The translations under genes were made by a program, and so were the position numbers. The notes beneath the pieces were generated by a model. It worked only from the letters and a program-made list of their open reading frames with translations. It did not search any database and had not been told where the DNA came from. This document shows, piece by piece, positions 1 through 11,156 of a stretch of 64,000 bases of DNA. Origin of the DNA: Micractinium sp. NFX-FRZ (lineage: Eukaryota > Chlorophyta > Trebouxiophyceae > Chlorellales > Chlorellaceae); the NCBI GenBank assembly GCA_029339195.1, contig JAPTJF010000064.1:124001-188000 (forward strand). Reading direction: 5' to 3'. Positions within the stretch are counted from its first letter, which is position 1. Every line of letters starts with the position of its first letter.

Positions 1-1999
1 ATCGAGTGCGTAAAGCTAGGGCTGGATTGCCTGCCTGGGCGTGGGTCAATGGACTACTGGTGCCTGCATGTGCCTGCAGCACGAGGCAAGGCATGCACCT
101 ATATAGGCACGCCTCTGTTTGCAAGCGCTGCCCCGTTCGTGCTGCAGGGGCTCAGCGACAGTGCGCAGACGTGCAGCATGTATGTGGACCCCCGCAACTC
201 GGGCAACGGCGTCACCGGCTGCGGCTCGGATGCCCAGAACAGCACCATACCTGGGTGAGCCCCTCCTGGCGTGTGTGCCTGCTCATGCTCATGCTCATGC
301 TCATGCTCATGAAGGCACGCATGTTTGAGTGCGGCACTGTTGCGTGGTCGGCTGTGTGGTGTGCAAGCAGCGCTGCCAGCTTGACGTGGGGTGTGGGGGG
401 GGGCTTCCCTGGCGCCACCTCTCTGTTCTGTATGTTTTTCCTCACCAGTCCATGCCCCTCTACCAAAAGGGCGCAGACGGTTGAGGGCTCCTTCGCAGAA
501 TGCCGATGCCCTCCCTCCTCCACCACTCCCTGCTCCCCGCCACCTGCCTGCAGGTTGAAGAAGATTGGGGAGTTTGAGATGGGGCGGCTGGACGACATTC
601 TGGGGGCGGGGGCAAACGCAATCCAAGGCAAGGTGGCCCTCGTCAAGATTGATGTGGAGGGCTTTGAGAAAAAGGTGAGGGGAGGGGAGAAGAAGTTGGG
701 GGAGGGGAGAGGATGGGGGATCAAAAGGGCAAGGCTACAAGGTGTCCAAGTGGCGAGGTGGGGTTAGTGCGACGCAGTGTGGTTGCAATGGTGGAGGGCA
801 TGACGGCATTGGTCAAGTGCAGTTATGGTGTGTGGATAGCAGGGTGGTGGCAAGCAGGTGGGGAAAGCCTGGAGGATGGGAACAGAGAGTTGTGTGAAGA
901 CAGGTGCACATGCGGGCTGTTGTGAGCACCAGCTTAAGCGTGCCACTTAACAATACACAAGCGCCCACACGCTCTCTGCCCCGCCGCCCACACTGCTGCG
1001 CAGGCGTATGCTGGCGCAGCGTGCGCCATCAGCACTTTGCAGCCCAAATTCATTTTTGCCGAGGTGCGGCAAGCGGTGGGGTGCGCCATGCGTGGTGATG
1101 CAGCAGGGGCGGGGTACGCGGCGCATGACTTACGCGAGCAGGGGCAGGGGGGTGCCTGTGGATGTGGGGTTAGGGGCAGGGGTAGGGTGCTGCTGCACAA
1201 GACAGCGGTGATGGTGTCTGCTGCACGTACAGGCTAGGTGCTTGCTTGCGGGGGAGCACCATAAACAGCGGTCGCTCTGGTGAGCAGGTAGCAGCACGCC
1301 AGCAAGGGTGCATGTGGGCGGCAGGCAGACGGGAGACCAACAGTTATGTGGGCCGCTCCCGGGCTGCTGCCAGCAGCGACCAGCAGCGGGTGAACAGGGA
1401 AGTGCCTTGGCATCCAGCTTTCTCTGCTGGCCTCACCACTACCCTGCAGATCAATGGACCTGCTCTAGGCTTTGCCGCCAACTCGTCGCCTGAGGAAATG
1501 TTCATGCTGTGTGAGTCAACCAAGCAACCAGCCTCAAGATTGATTACTGTTAGGGCCGAGGAGCGCTCTTGTGGCTTGCCAGCACATGAGCAGCAGGGGG
1601 CACAGGCTGGCGCATGTAGAGCGGCGCTGGCTGCTTGCATTACAGGCCGTGACATGGTGGCAGGCAGCCGGGTTCGCCTGGCTGGCGCGATGCCTATGCA
1701 TGCCACGCATCTGCCTCCTGGCTCCCAAAGCATCCCTTCCACCCCTCCACCCCATCTGAAGAGCACCCACCCCAGCTGCTGCCCGCACAAGAACATCCCT
1801 GATCGTGCCGCCCAGTCATGCCATGCCCTGCCCCGCAGATGACCACATGGGTTACGAGCTGCGCTTTGGCGCCAATGGGTTCAGCGGTCCGCCCGAAAAC
1901 CCCAAGGACGCCACCCTGTCGCGGAGGTCCACGGCGGCGCACCGCGACAGCAATTGGTACCTCACGCGCAAAGCGGAGGTCACACGGGCCAGCTCTTGA
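1..1999 (+). CDS. FkbM-family SAM-dependent methyltransferase, 3' part
   Basis: Five exons are supported: 148-254, 554-674, 1004-1063, 1450-1510 and 1839-1999 (TGA). They join in phase to 170 codons, and the 5' end lies outside the window (a donor-like GTAAAG at 9 may end a previous exon). The joined protein holds the FkbM core: GRLDDIL, then VALVKIDVEGFE (the acidic motif of the family), then KFIFAE, followed by a C-terminal NSSPEEMF-type segment and a short polar tail. FkbM enzymes transfer methyl from S-adenosylmethionine to hydroxyl groups, often of sugars or small molecules. The substrate here cannot be read from sequence. The SAM-binding glycine motif must lie in the missing N-terminal part. 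A candidate poly(A) signal TGTAA is at 2136-2140. The gene is convergent with the GT34 gene at 2699. Confidence 0.85.
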
Positions 2000-2135
2000 T
2001 GTGGCCACCAAGGCTGCCGCCTGGCACCGCCTGGCACCGCCTGGCCTCCACCCACCCTCTGTCAGCGCCCATCAATCAGGTGCCACGCAGTGTGGCATCC
2101 ACGCCCTTGTCACATCTCTTGCGACGTATTTATTC

Positions 2136-2140
2136 TGTAA
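2136..2140 (+). other. Candidate poly(A) signal TGTAA (FkbM gene)
   Basis: TGTAA, the usual chlorophyte polyadenylation signal, lies about 137 bases after the stop at 1999. Confidence 0.5.
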
Positions 2141-2525
2141 GAAAACGCACACGCATTTACGCGCCTTTGATCGGAGTCACCAGAGTGCATGTGCATGGGG
2201 CCTTGGATGATGCGGGCAGACAGGAGGCGGGTGTGAGAGGCGGGAGGGCGGGGCAAGGGCCAGCGGTGGGGCAATGTGACTGCGAGGATGGTCACATGGT
2301 ATGTGCCCTGTCCCCTCCCCTAACTCACACATTAGCGCCCCCCAGCCCTGCCACCCCTCAAGGTGTGCTGAGACGTACACGGTGTAACAGGAAGGAAGGC
2401 CCCCCACCCCACCCCCCACTCTCATGAGGTGACCGCCCTGACAATCCATCCACAGGGTGGCATTCGCCTCCTATCCCAGTCTTGCTTGAGTAAGGTATGC
2501 ACAGTGTAAGCGGACATGTAGGTGT

Positions 2526-2530
2526 TTACA
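2526..2530 (-). other. Candidate poly(A) signal TGTAA (GT34 gene)
   Basis: The minus strand reads TGTAA about 170 bases beyond the stop of the GT34 gene. With the plus-strand signal at 2136 it separates the two convergent genes. Confidence 0.45.
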
Positions 2531-2698
2531 CAACAGAGTTGAGTATCGCATCCATGATTCAAGTGATGGTCATAATTCAATTCATAACGGTCCAAGCACG
2601 CACAATTGGTTTGAAAGGCGGCATTAAAGCACATAACATTGTTGTTAGCCATAGCAGAACAAGGCGAGCAAAGAGGAAAGGCGAAGCCCGTGCTGGCC

Positions 2699-5369
2699 CT
2701 ACCATGGTGACCACCCCGCGGCTGCCAGCACGCGCACCGGCAAGGCGGGGTGGTGCTTTGCTGCACGCTGTGCCAGGTGGCGCCGGCTGGCTGCAGCTCG
2801 CTGCGCTGGTTGCACAAGTGCCTCTGCTGCCTCCCGCTCCTCCGCCGCCAATCGTGCCCATTGGTTGATGTAACATGCGCGCTTTTCGCTGGCTACTTTC
2901 CCTGGGAAGTGAACCAGGAAGTCGCCCTGGACCCAGGGTTGGCCCTCGGGCACCCCACACCCATAAGAATTGAAGTCCTTGTTGGGAATCACCTTGACAC
3001 GTGCTGCCAGCGCAGGCTGCTGCCGCAGCATCTCCATCAGCGCTGCCTGCTCCCACCAGACCTTCGGCTCCGCGTTTGGGCGTGAGTACTGTTCAGCCAG
3101 CAGCGCCTGGGTCCACTGCCCGCTCCGCAGCAGCATCGATCCGGTGTTGATGCCGTTTGAGTCCCGGCCCACCACCACGTCATACCCCTCGTCTATGAAC
3201 TTGGCCAAAGGGACCGAGCTGTTCATGATGATTGTGTCGGAGTCAACAAGCCAAAGCCAGTCGTACTGCTGCAGCAGAGACAAGGCCACAGGCAGCTGCG
3301 CGAAGGGGGGCGGGGGGGAGATGGAGGGGTGGGGGGTGGGGGGGGAAGGGGGCGGGGTCAATGAGGTCAGAGGTGGGGTGGAGCGTAAGGCGAACAGGGC
3401 ACAGGGCAGCCAGGCAGTGTGAGCAAGGCAAGGCAGCGGTCCACCTGCCCTCCTTGCCTCGAGACCCCGTTCTCCTGCGTCCCGCCCCCGCATTGGTGCT
3501 TCCTCACACTCACCCATGCAAGCATCTGCTTCCCTGCCACACAGCCGCACCACCACCCTCCCCCTGCCCTCTCCAGCACCACCACCCCAACCCGCCCCAC
3601 CTTGCACCAGGCGCCATGGCGACCACAAGCGGGGGTCTCCACATGAAAGCCGTACCCGTGGCGCTCAGCATACAGTCGCTTGTTGGCCAGGGAGAGGTAG
3701 GAGTCGGACTTGTTGCCGCTGTTCATCATTAAGATGCCTGCTAGGAGGCAGGGAGCCAGGGAGGCAGAGAGGCAGGGAGGCAGGGAGTAAGGAGCAATGG
3801 GGGGGTACACCGGGGTTGCAGGGAGGCAGGGAGTAGGGAGCAATGGGAGCGTGCACCGGGATGGCGGGGGGGTTAAAGTCTTGCACCACTGCTGCTGATC
3901 GTCATGATGCCTGCGCGCTGTGGGTTGGACGGAGGGAGGAGGAGAGGCACCAAGGAGAGAAGGGGGGAGGGAGGGGCGCAGAACAGGGGGGGCTGCACAC
4001 ACAGGCGGAGGAAGGGGGGGAGGGGGGGAGGGGGAAGGGGCGAGCATGTTATGGACCAGCTAGGAACGAGGCCACAGAGGCAGAGGACAGGAGGCAGGTT
4101 CCTTGCTCTATGCCTGCCTGCCTGCCTGCCCCACCCCTGCCCCGCACCACCGCACCGCACTCGCCTACAAGTGGCTGCCGCGCCCCGGCCCTGCCGCGGG
4201 TGCGGCACGCCGCCTGCTGCGGCCCCGGCGGGCACACGCTGCAGTGCAGGTCGTGCCCCGCTGCTTGCCGCCCCGTCAGCTTGCGCTCTGTGAGCTGGTC
4301 CAGTGCGGGCAGGATGAGCGAAAGGTTGCGCTGCACGCCAACTGCCGCCGCTGCTGCTGCCGCTGCTGCTGCCTCTCGTGCGGGTGCATCCCCCCTTGGG
4401 AGGGCATCCTCCAGGCCTAGCAGGACACCCAAGCTGGCTGGGTAGGGCTCTCCAGGCGCAGGCAGGTGCAGCTCTGGCCCATGTGCACTGCTCTGTCCAG
4501 CTGGCTGCGGGCTGCCGGGTGGCGGGGCTGCCAGGAAGTCGCACTTCTCTAGGAAGTCGAGGAGGCTGCGCCAGGTGGCACCCGGCAGCTGCAGCGCTGG
4601 CAGCTGCTCAGCTGCCGGCAGTGCGTGTGCACGCTGCCCTGCTGGCGCGCTGGCTCTGCTGTGCGTGTCGTGCCCATCTTCTCGTGGCAGCTGCTGTGCC
4701 TTGGCGCGGTCTCCACTGTCCGGCTCCGCTGTCGCTGCTGCTGTTGGGGCTCTGGGCGATGCTGCTGCTGGGGCCCTGGGAGCTGGCTTGCTGCCGCCGG
4801 TGCTGAGCTCGCCACCCTCGCCTGCTACCGCCGCAGGGGTCAGCTGCTGCATCAACGTGCCACATGCAGAGGAGTGGTGTTAGCATTGGAACACGAGTGT
4901 TCAGGTGTGGGACGACACCCCCCAGGCCCTCCTCCAGTTCCCGAGTGGCGCCCGCCTTGGCAGCGCGCCTGCTGACGTTGCCAGCGGCACCACAGACCGT
5001 CTGCTGCCCTGCCCTTCCTGCTCACCAGCCCTTGAGCGGCGTGCAACGCGCTCCCTTCCCCTGCTCCCCAGGGCACGCCACTTGTGGTTGCACTCGCGCT
5101 GCAAGGGGTTGGGCATACAGGCAACATCAACAATGGACGGTCAGGGTGCTGCCAGTGGCGCTTACCACCAAAGCAGGAACGTTCCTTGATGCACCACATA
5201 GTAAGCACTGCCGCCATCAAAGTCACAGTCAGGAAGGAAAGCGGGACGGACGGACAGACGGAAGCTGTCGGCACCTGAGCAGCACCACGAGCGCAGTGAC
5301 CAACGAAACCAGCAGGAGCTGGCGCCATGGGTTGGGGGGGACAGCTGCCCATGCCTTGCTTGCCACGAT
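2699..5369 (-). CDS. GT34-type (GMA12/MNN10) galactosyl/xylosyltransferase
   Basis: Strong exons, in coding order: 4846-4156, 3737-3601 and 3295-2699 (TAG), joining to 475 codons including the stop. The catalytic part has NKRLYAERHGYGF, then GAWCK, then WLVDSDTIIMN with the DxD metal and sugar-nucleotide site, then NTGSMLLRSGQW and a C-terminal HFPGK. This order is that of GT34 enzymes (yeast GMA12/MNN10, plant xyloglucan xylosyltransferases), which act in the Golgi lumen. The 4846-4156 exon encodes a long Ala/Pro-rich stem. A separate upstream segment, 5369-5275, encodes WRQLLLVSLVTALVVLLR, a good type II signal anchor, but I could not join it in phase, so the 5' end is unresolved. A 24-base micro-exon at 3910-3887 could be inserted without changing frame. 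I think it is a decayed copy of the start of the 3737 exon (see findings). Confidence 0.82.
3881..3912 (-). repeat. Decayed copy of GT34 exon start, or 8-residue micro-exon
   Basis: The minus strand has an acceptor-like CGCAG followed by a segment encoding GIMTISSS and a GTGCAA donor. It resembles the real exon start at 3737 (GILMMNSG) and is phase-neutral (24 bases). Flanking CT-rich sequence is also duplicated between 3741 and 3885. Confidence 0.5.
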
Positions 5370-6037
5370 CTGAAAGGTAGACAGGGGCGGCGGGGGGCGG
5401 CACAAGTGGCCGAGTGCAAGGAATGATGTGCATGCACGCGGAACTGCACAACCAAGCAGTGCGTGGCGGCGGCGGCGGCAGCGGCGGCAGCGGCCGCAAC
5501 CACTGGGCAGATACCACGGAGGTTGCATTTCCGTGACCGCCGTTCGCCGCTTCATCCACATGCCAGTCCCGTTCGCCACAGCCACAGCGTGTAAAGCTGC
5601 AGCTCAGGCCAAGGCCCTTGCACGACCGGCACGCCTGGCCTCAACCTCTGTGCTCCTTTGACAACACACGCTTAAATCTCACCGCCTTCATCGCGGTAGG
5701 CTGCCGCCACGCATCAAAGCGCGCCATGGGACATTTGCCGCTCTGTTCTGAGCTCCCCCTTAGTCTTCTGGCAGTGTGCTGTGGACTTGAATTGCCGCTC
5801 CGGTGGGGTTGGACGGCGGCGGTCGTGCGGCATGCACCGCATGAAGTGGCCACCACCACCACCGCCCCGCTGTGCGCCGCCACCCTCTGCCAGCGGCCCA
5901 CCATGTCGGCAGCCATCCTGGTTTGGGATCGCCTCCATGCGGCCTATACATCCTTAAAACCATGTTTTCATTCTGTCTGGCCTCTTCCCTGCTATTGCGC
6001 TGGCCGCCTGCCTCGCTCTCGTCAGCTGGCCCCACCT

Positions 6038-6073
6038 CCTCACGGCACCCTTCACGTGAAGGGTGCCGTGAGG
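6038..6073. repeat. 36-bp perfect palindrome centred on CACGTG
   Basis: Positions 6038-6073 read the same on both strands with no loop. The centre (6053-6058) is CACGTG, a G-box/E-box core. The next base pair (6037/6074) is a mismatch. Confidence 0.9.
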
Positions 6074-6991
6074 GTGCACCTCTCCATCTGCCTGGCCTGG
6101 AGCGCAGCACCTGTGGCATGGTGCCGGCGGCCTGCTCTTCCCGTACACACTGGCAGCGTCCTTCCAACATTATCCGACTCCACAAAAATAGTATGTTAAC
6201 TGTGTCGCTTCATGTGCTGGGAAGCATGAGAGGCATGCAAACACGGCCGCAATCACCTCTGGCACGTAAGCCTCTGCATGTCAAGCGCGGTGTGGTGCGG
6301 GAGGGAGCCAAGTCCTGCAGCCCCCCCGCTCAACTACCGCGCAGCTGGCAACCAAGTGACCAGGGGGGGCTGCTGCCGCCTCCCCATCTGGATCCAAGCA
6401 CGGCTGACGCCGCAGCGCCACCGAGTGCTGCCGGCAACCCCTGTTGGGTGCTGGCCTAGCCCTTGTCCCCCAGCCGCCCACACCCGCCCGTCTCTTCTTA
6501 AAGGGAGGCACAACACGATCGTCATTCTCGCTAAGGTGCTGGCAGCCTGCCCTTTGGGCAGTCATTTCTGCCCCCTGTCCAGACCTGTGCATGTGCCTCG
6601 CCTCAGCGGCCATGGAACTCTCATGCGCAGGTTGCAACCAATGGCTGCTAGCCAGCGTGCCACACTGCGGCTGCCGTCGGCCGCCACGCAAAGGGGAGTG
6701 CTGGTGCAGTGGGCGGGGCGAGCACTGTTGGACCTGGATTGACTGTCTGGGTTGCATGGGAAGGTTGGTAAGAGAGGAATTGGGAAAGGATGATGATGGG
6801 GCTTGCAGGGCGGGTGGTAATGAGGGCCCCGCTAGGGGCATGCGGGCATGCGCCCATGCACCCGCCGGCGCCAATCACCCCCAACATACCACAACAACGG
6901 CCCTGCAGTGGAAAGCGTCTTTGAGCAAGCGGCAACAAGGCAGACAGCAGCGCCAGCTGGGGCCGGGGTGGGCTGCATGCTGCCGCAGTGA

Positions 6992-7062
6992 GGCCGGCCG
7001 GCCGTGCCATGCGGCCGGCCGTCAACGCCTGCATGGGTGCAGTCCCGTCCCGTCCCGTCCCG
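6992..7062. repeat. GGCCGGCC inverted repeat and (TCCCG)4 run
   Basis: Two GGCCGGCC-containing arms flank a short spacer near 6992-7022 and can form a GC hairpin. Four tandem TCCCG units follow at 7043-7062. Confidence 0.7.
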
Positions 7063-7598
7063 GTCTGGCAGGGTATGCACCACAGCCTTTGGAGTTAGAG
7101 TTACCTCACTCTAACCAGGTGCGCTAACGAGGTGGCACTCGACAGAGGGGTGGGGGGCGAAAAACTCGGGACAAGGCGCCATGGCTTGATGCTGCGCCCA
7201 CGCGCTTGAAATCGCTGATTGAAATCCTGCCATATATATGCAGGCAACCCCGCCGCCCTCAGGCAGACAAGTGTCCGCACCTTTCGCCGTGAGCGCGGCT
7301 GCCTGGCCTGCGCTGCTTGCTCTTCTGAGTTTTAGCTCCGGCACAAATGTCGGAGCCATCAGCCGGCAGCCGGTGCCATCAGCGCGGCAGCTGGCTCCCG
7401 CGCCCTGTGCCGCAGCCCCTCCCGCCGCCTGAGGCGGCGACTGCCTCTCTGCTCCTGCAGTTGCACAGCTCGTCTGTCTGGGCCTGCAGCAAATTTATGT
7501 GTTCAAATGCTTTGCCGCGCCCGCTGCTTCCACCTGGTCATTACCCTGCAGGAACTGCCTCTTGGCCAAGCGGAGGGCGCTGTGCGCCGCTGCTGCTG

Positions 7599-10121
7599 AT
7601 GGGGCGTCCCACAGGGGCAGGTGGCGGCCATTCGGGGCTGCCCATGCTCATTTTTGGGTCTGTGCTGATCATCGCCTGCGGCTGGCTCGCTCTGGGTTAC
7701 ATGCAAGAGGGGCGGCGGCTACTGCTGACGACAGCCAGCAATGCAGCTGAGAACCGGCGCATGCTTGTGCGGCTGACGGGCGAGCCGCAGGGGGGCAGCG
7801 GCGGCGGCGGTGCGGATGCGGCCAGCGGGCCAGCGCAGCAGGGTGCGGCAGGCCGCGCAAAACCGCTCCTCGCCCCCAAGACACGCTGGGAGATTGGCGA
7901 CATCCTGGAGAGTGAGGGGCTCAAAACAGGCGCCGAGCTGGGAGTGCAGGCAAGCAACAGCTGCCGCCTAGGCCGCAGGCGCTGTCCCCACTGTTCTGCG
8001 TCACCTGTGCTCGCGGCTGCCGCACTGAAGCTCTCGCCATGCCTGGCGGGGACGGGGAGCGCGCTGCTGGCCGCCAAGTGCTTGCCGCCCACCCCTTCCC
8101 CTTGCCGGCCAGCGCTGCCAGTGCTACAACACCGCCTTGCCTACCCGGCTACAGTGTTTGCGAGCCTCCCTCTGCCCTCCCCTCTTCACTCCCCCACCCG
8201 CAGAAAGGTCTGTTCTCGGCGCGGCTGCTTAGGCAGTGGAAGTCTTGCACCAAGCTGTATCTTGTAGATGTGTGGGGCCACCAGGTGCGCAGCTTCCAGG
8301 CAGCTTCCAGGCACCGTGGGGGTGCAGGGTGCACGGGCCCGCCCGCCTGCCAGTGCTTGCTGGGATGCCCGCTCGTTTCCGCCTTGCCTGCCTGGCCCAT
8401 CCCTAATGCCTGCCTCGCCTGCTCCTCCACGTCACCTCTTTTCCACCCGGTCTGCTGTCCGCTCAACAATCTCGGCCCCTGCTTCCAAGGGTGGCGAGCT
8501 GCACCCGCAAGCGGCATGCCACGAAGGCGCCGCGAGGCTTCTTACCCAGCCCCCAATCTTGCGCCCAGCTATCACAGCTATAAGCCCCCGCTCCAGCTTA
8601 AATGTTGCCCCTTTTTTTTTCCTTGTTGCGAGCAGGAAAATTACACAGACATCGCCAATGTGGATGACCAAGCCCAGGAGGCAATCTACAAGCAGGCGCA
8701 GAGAGCGCTGGAGCCTTGGAAGGCCAAGGTGGGCGGAGCGGCGGGTGGGGCAGGGGGAACGTGCGCAGGTGCCACAGCTGGTCTGTACTGCCACAGCTGG
8801 TCTGTACTGCCACAGCTGGGGTGTACTGTCACAGCTGGTCTGTACTGCCACAGCTGGTCTGTACTGCCACAGCTGGTCTGTACTGCCACAGCAGCCCTTT
8901 TCCTGGCACCTTGCCGCCTTGAGCGACCCCGCGCCATCCTGCGCCATCCTGCACCAGCGCCTGGGCTGCCTGCCGTGCTAGCTGCAAGTAGCCGTGCCAC
9001 GTCAGCACACCACCGCACCCTGCTGACGCCACCTGCCTGCCCGCCTCCTGCCACGTGCCCTGGCCGTGCAGACGACATTCCTGCGCATGTACACCACACA
9101 GGCAGTGGAGCACATTCCAGACGACTCCCTGGACTTCATTTACGTGGATGCACGGTGTGTGGGGTGTGCACATGTGTGTGGGGGCGCATGCAGCGAGGCC
9201 ATTTGAATGTGCGTGCGCATGCGCACGAGTGCGACGGACACAGGGCGGTGGGTGCGGGCACTAGATGCGGTCCGGGCAGTGTGTTTGCCTGCTGCGCGCT
9301 TGCCGCTGCCGCGAGCCCTGCCATGCGTGGCGCTGCCGCCATCCCTGCCCACGCCCTCTGGCCGCCGGCGGCCGTGCCCTGCCTGTGGCATCGTCCACGC
9401 CTATCATCCACGCCTGCCCCCCCCCAATTTCCCACCACACGTTGGGTCTCACCCAATGCAGCCACGACTATTGTGGGGTGCGGGAGGACCTGGAGGCTTA
9501 CTGGCCCAAGCTGAAGGCAGGCGGCATCCTTGCCGGGCACGACTATGTAGACGCCAACGCGCCCCAAGTGAAGGAGGGCGGGCAGGACTGGTCGCGTGAG
9601 TGGCGGGCGGGGCGCATGCATGCCGTACTACTGCTTTGTGCTGTGCACACACCCCAAGGCCATCCCAGCTGGCTTGTGGGCGCGCACACCCTTTCTTGGC
9701 TGGCCATGTACGCTCACGTGGGGGGCGTGGGGGGGCGGCGCCGCCTCCCCGTGCTCTTTGTGAATTCGTGTAGTCACCCCTGCCCCTGCCTGTCCCCACC
9801 CTGCGCTCCCATGCTGCGCCTGCTGCCCTCTTGCGCCGCACGCAGTGTGTATGAACGGCGAACGCAACACGGGCGCTGTGAAGGGTGCCGTGGACGAGTT
9901 TGTTCGCCAGCACGGCCTGACATTGCTGGTCACGTATGGCGACTGGTCCAGTGCCAAGCCTGAGTGAGTGCAGTGGAGCGAGGGGCGTGTTTGGGGATGC
10001 ACCTCATGCCTGCCTGCGTAGACAAGGGGGGGCGCAATCATGCTTTGTTGAGTGACTCCCTGCGTGCCCCACTGGCTGCAGAGAGAACTTGTGGCCCTCA
10101 TGGTTGGCTCGGAAGCCGTGA
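7599..10121 (+). CDS. Membrane-anchored class I SAM methyltransferase (Methyltransf_24-like)
   Basis: Seven exons: 7599-7949, 8204-8284, 8636-8728, 9072-9154, 9462-9595, 9846-9963 and 10082-10121 (TGA), together 299 residues. The N terminus carries one membrane segment (LPMLIFGSVLIIACGWLALGYM, about residues 14-35). The lumenal or cytosolic domain has AELGVQ at the SAM-binding loop (motif I), LYLVDVWGHQ (acidic end of beta 2), SLDFIYVDARHDY and KAGGILAGHDYVD, the order of Methyltransf_24 proteins. The substrate is unknown. The first intron begins GC (CAG|GCAAGC), because only that cut joins ELGVQ to KGLFS in frame. An earlier in-frame ATG at 7347 exists, but the 7599 start leaves the anchor at the N terminus. 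If the donor at 9964 is not used, translation stops at 9965-9967 instead. Confidence 0.87.
8772..8892 (+). repeat. 19-bp minisatellite in an intron, about 6.4 copies
   Basis: The unit is CCACAGCTGGTCTGTACTG. It lies in the intron between 8728 and 9072, and copies differ by one or two bases. Confidence 0.9.
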
Positions 10122-11156
10122 GGCACGGGCCCCTCTTTTCCCAAGGCGCTCTGGCCTGGGCACATGGATGCCTGGTGAACGCCCGCGTGCTGCGCGGCAC
10201 CATGCTTTGCAACACACACTTGGATACAGTTGATAAGCTTGTGAAATCTTACTGTGACAGGGCAATGCCACACAGAGGTAGCGCTGGCAGTGGGCGACGG
10301 GGTACACCCGGAACGTGCTGCTCCCGGGGTGTCGACCTTGCACAATTGGCATGGGCATGCGCGGGGCAAGCAAGCAGGCACCAGAGACACTGTGCAAGTC
10401 GGGTGTGGAGGGCGGAGTGGCGATTCAGGCCAGTGCGTTGCCTGTAGAACTGATCGGTGACGGGCAGACAGCCCTGCACGCCCAGAGTGCGGGGATACTG
10501 CGCAGACGCCCGGCACTGCTGTGGACTCCCTCAACCTCCTCCTCCTCCAAGGGTCTGCCAGGCAGTCTTTCCGTGCTGTTCAATGCAGTCACGGTTTGAA
10601 TCAGGAGTGATGCTTGCTGTGTGGCGTTGGGCGGCAGTCGTCAGGCACCCAGAGGCGCGGTGCCAGCGCCGTGCACGATCGCCACCGCCTCTCGCTTGCT
10701 GGGAGGGAGAAGCAGAGGCAGCCTTGTATAACAGCCGCGGCTGGGCGCCACAATGCCTTACAAGCGTTGTGGGCGGTCCACAGGTGCTCGCCCTTGCCCC
10801 ACCTCACTGTGCCCCACCGGCCGTGCCGCTGCCGAGCATGCAGCCAACAAGCCCTCCACTGCTTCACAGACCCCGTCAATTGAGAGCTGTGTCACGTGAT
10901 CATAATTGCAGGGAGTGACCTAATACATGTTCCAGCTGGGTTGATTTATCGTGAGCGGGGCAACGGGAAGGGGACTGCAATGAAATGGAAGTAGGCGCTT
11001 CAGCGCAAACCAAAATGGGAAGCGGGGCACTGCACAGAAAGACGCACACACACGCCGAACAAGATGAAACGAAGGCACACAGGAGTCGGACGCAAAATGA
11101 AAGGACGGGTGGGCGGGCATGGGGCGTGACTGGGCGCGGCCCTACCGGGCACAACA
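10122..11156. other. Convergent intergenic interval
   Basis: This lies between the methyltransferase stop and the desaturase stop. No coding frame with family motifs was seen. A minus-strand TGTAA at 10757-10761 is a candidate end signal for the desaturase. Confidence 0.5.
10757..10761 (-). other. Candidate poly(A) signal TGTAA (desaturase gene)
   Basis: The minus strand reads TGTAA about 400 bases beyond the desaturase stop at 11157. Confidence 0.35.

Larger units (their letters stand above)
5370..7598. other. Intergenic, no supported gene
   Basis: This is the divergent interval between the GT34 gene and the methyltransferase at 7599. Open frames here are short, overlap on both strands and have no family motifs. 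It holds a 36-bp perfect palindrome at 6038-6073, a GGCCGGCC inverted repeat around 6992-7022 and a TCCCG run at 7043-7062. Both promoters must lie here, but I cannot point to a TATA box with confidence. Confidence 0.5.

Noticed and set aside
8772..8892. Possible CRISPR-like array
   Set aside because: The 19-base units are head-to-tail with no spacers and sit in a eukaryotic intron; it is a minisatellite.
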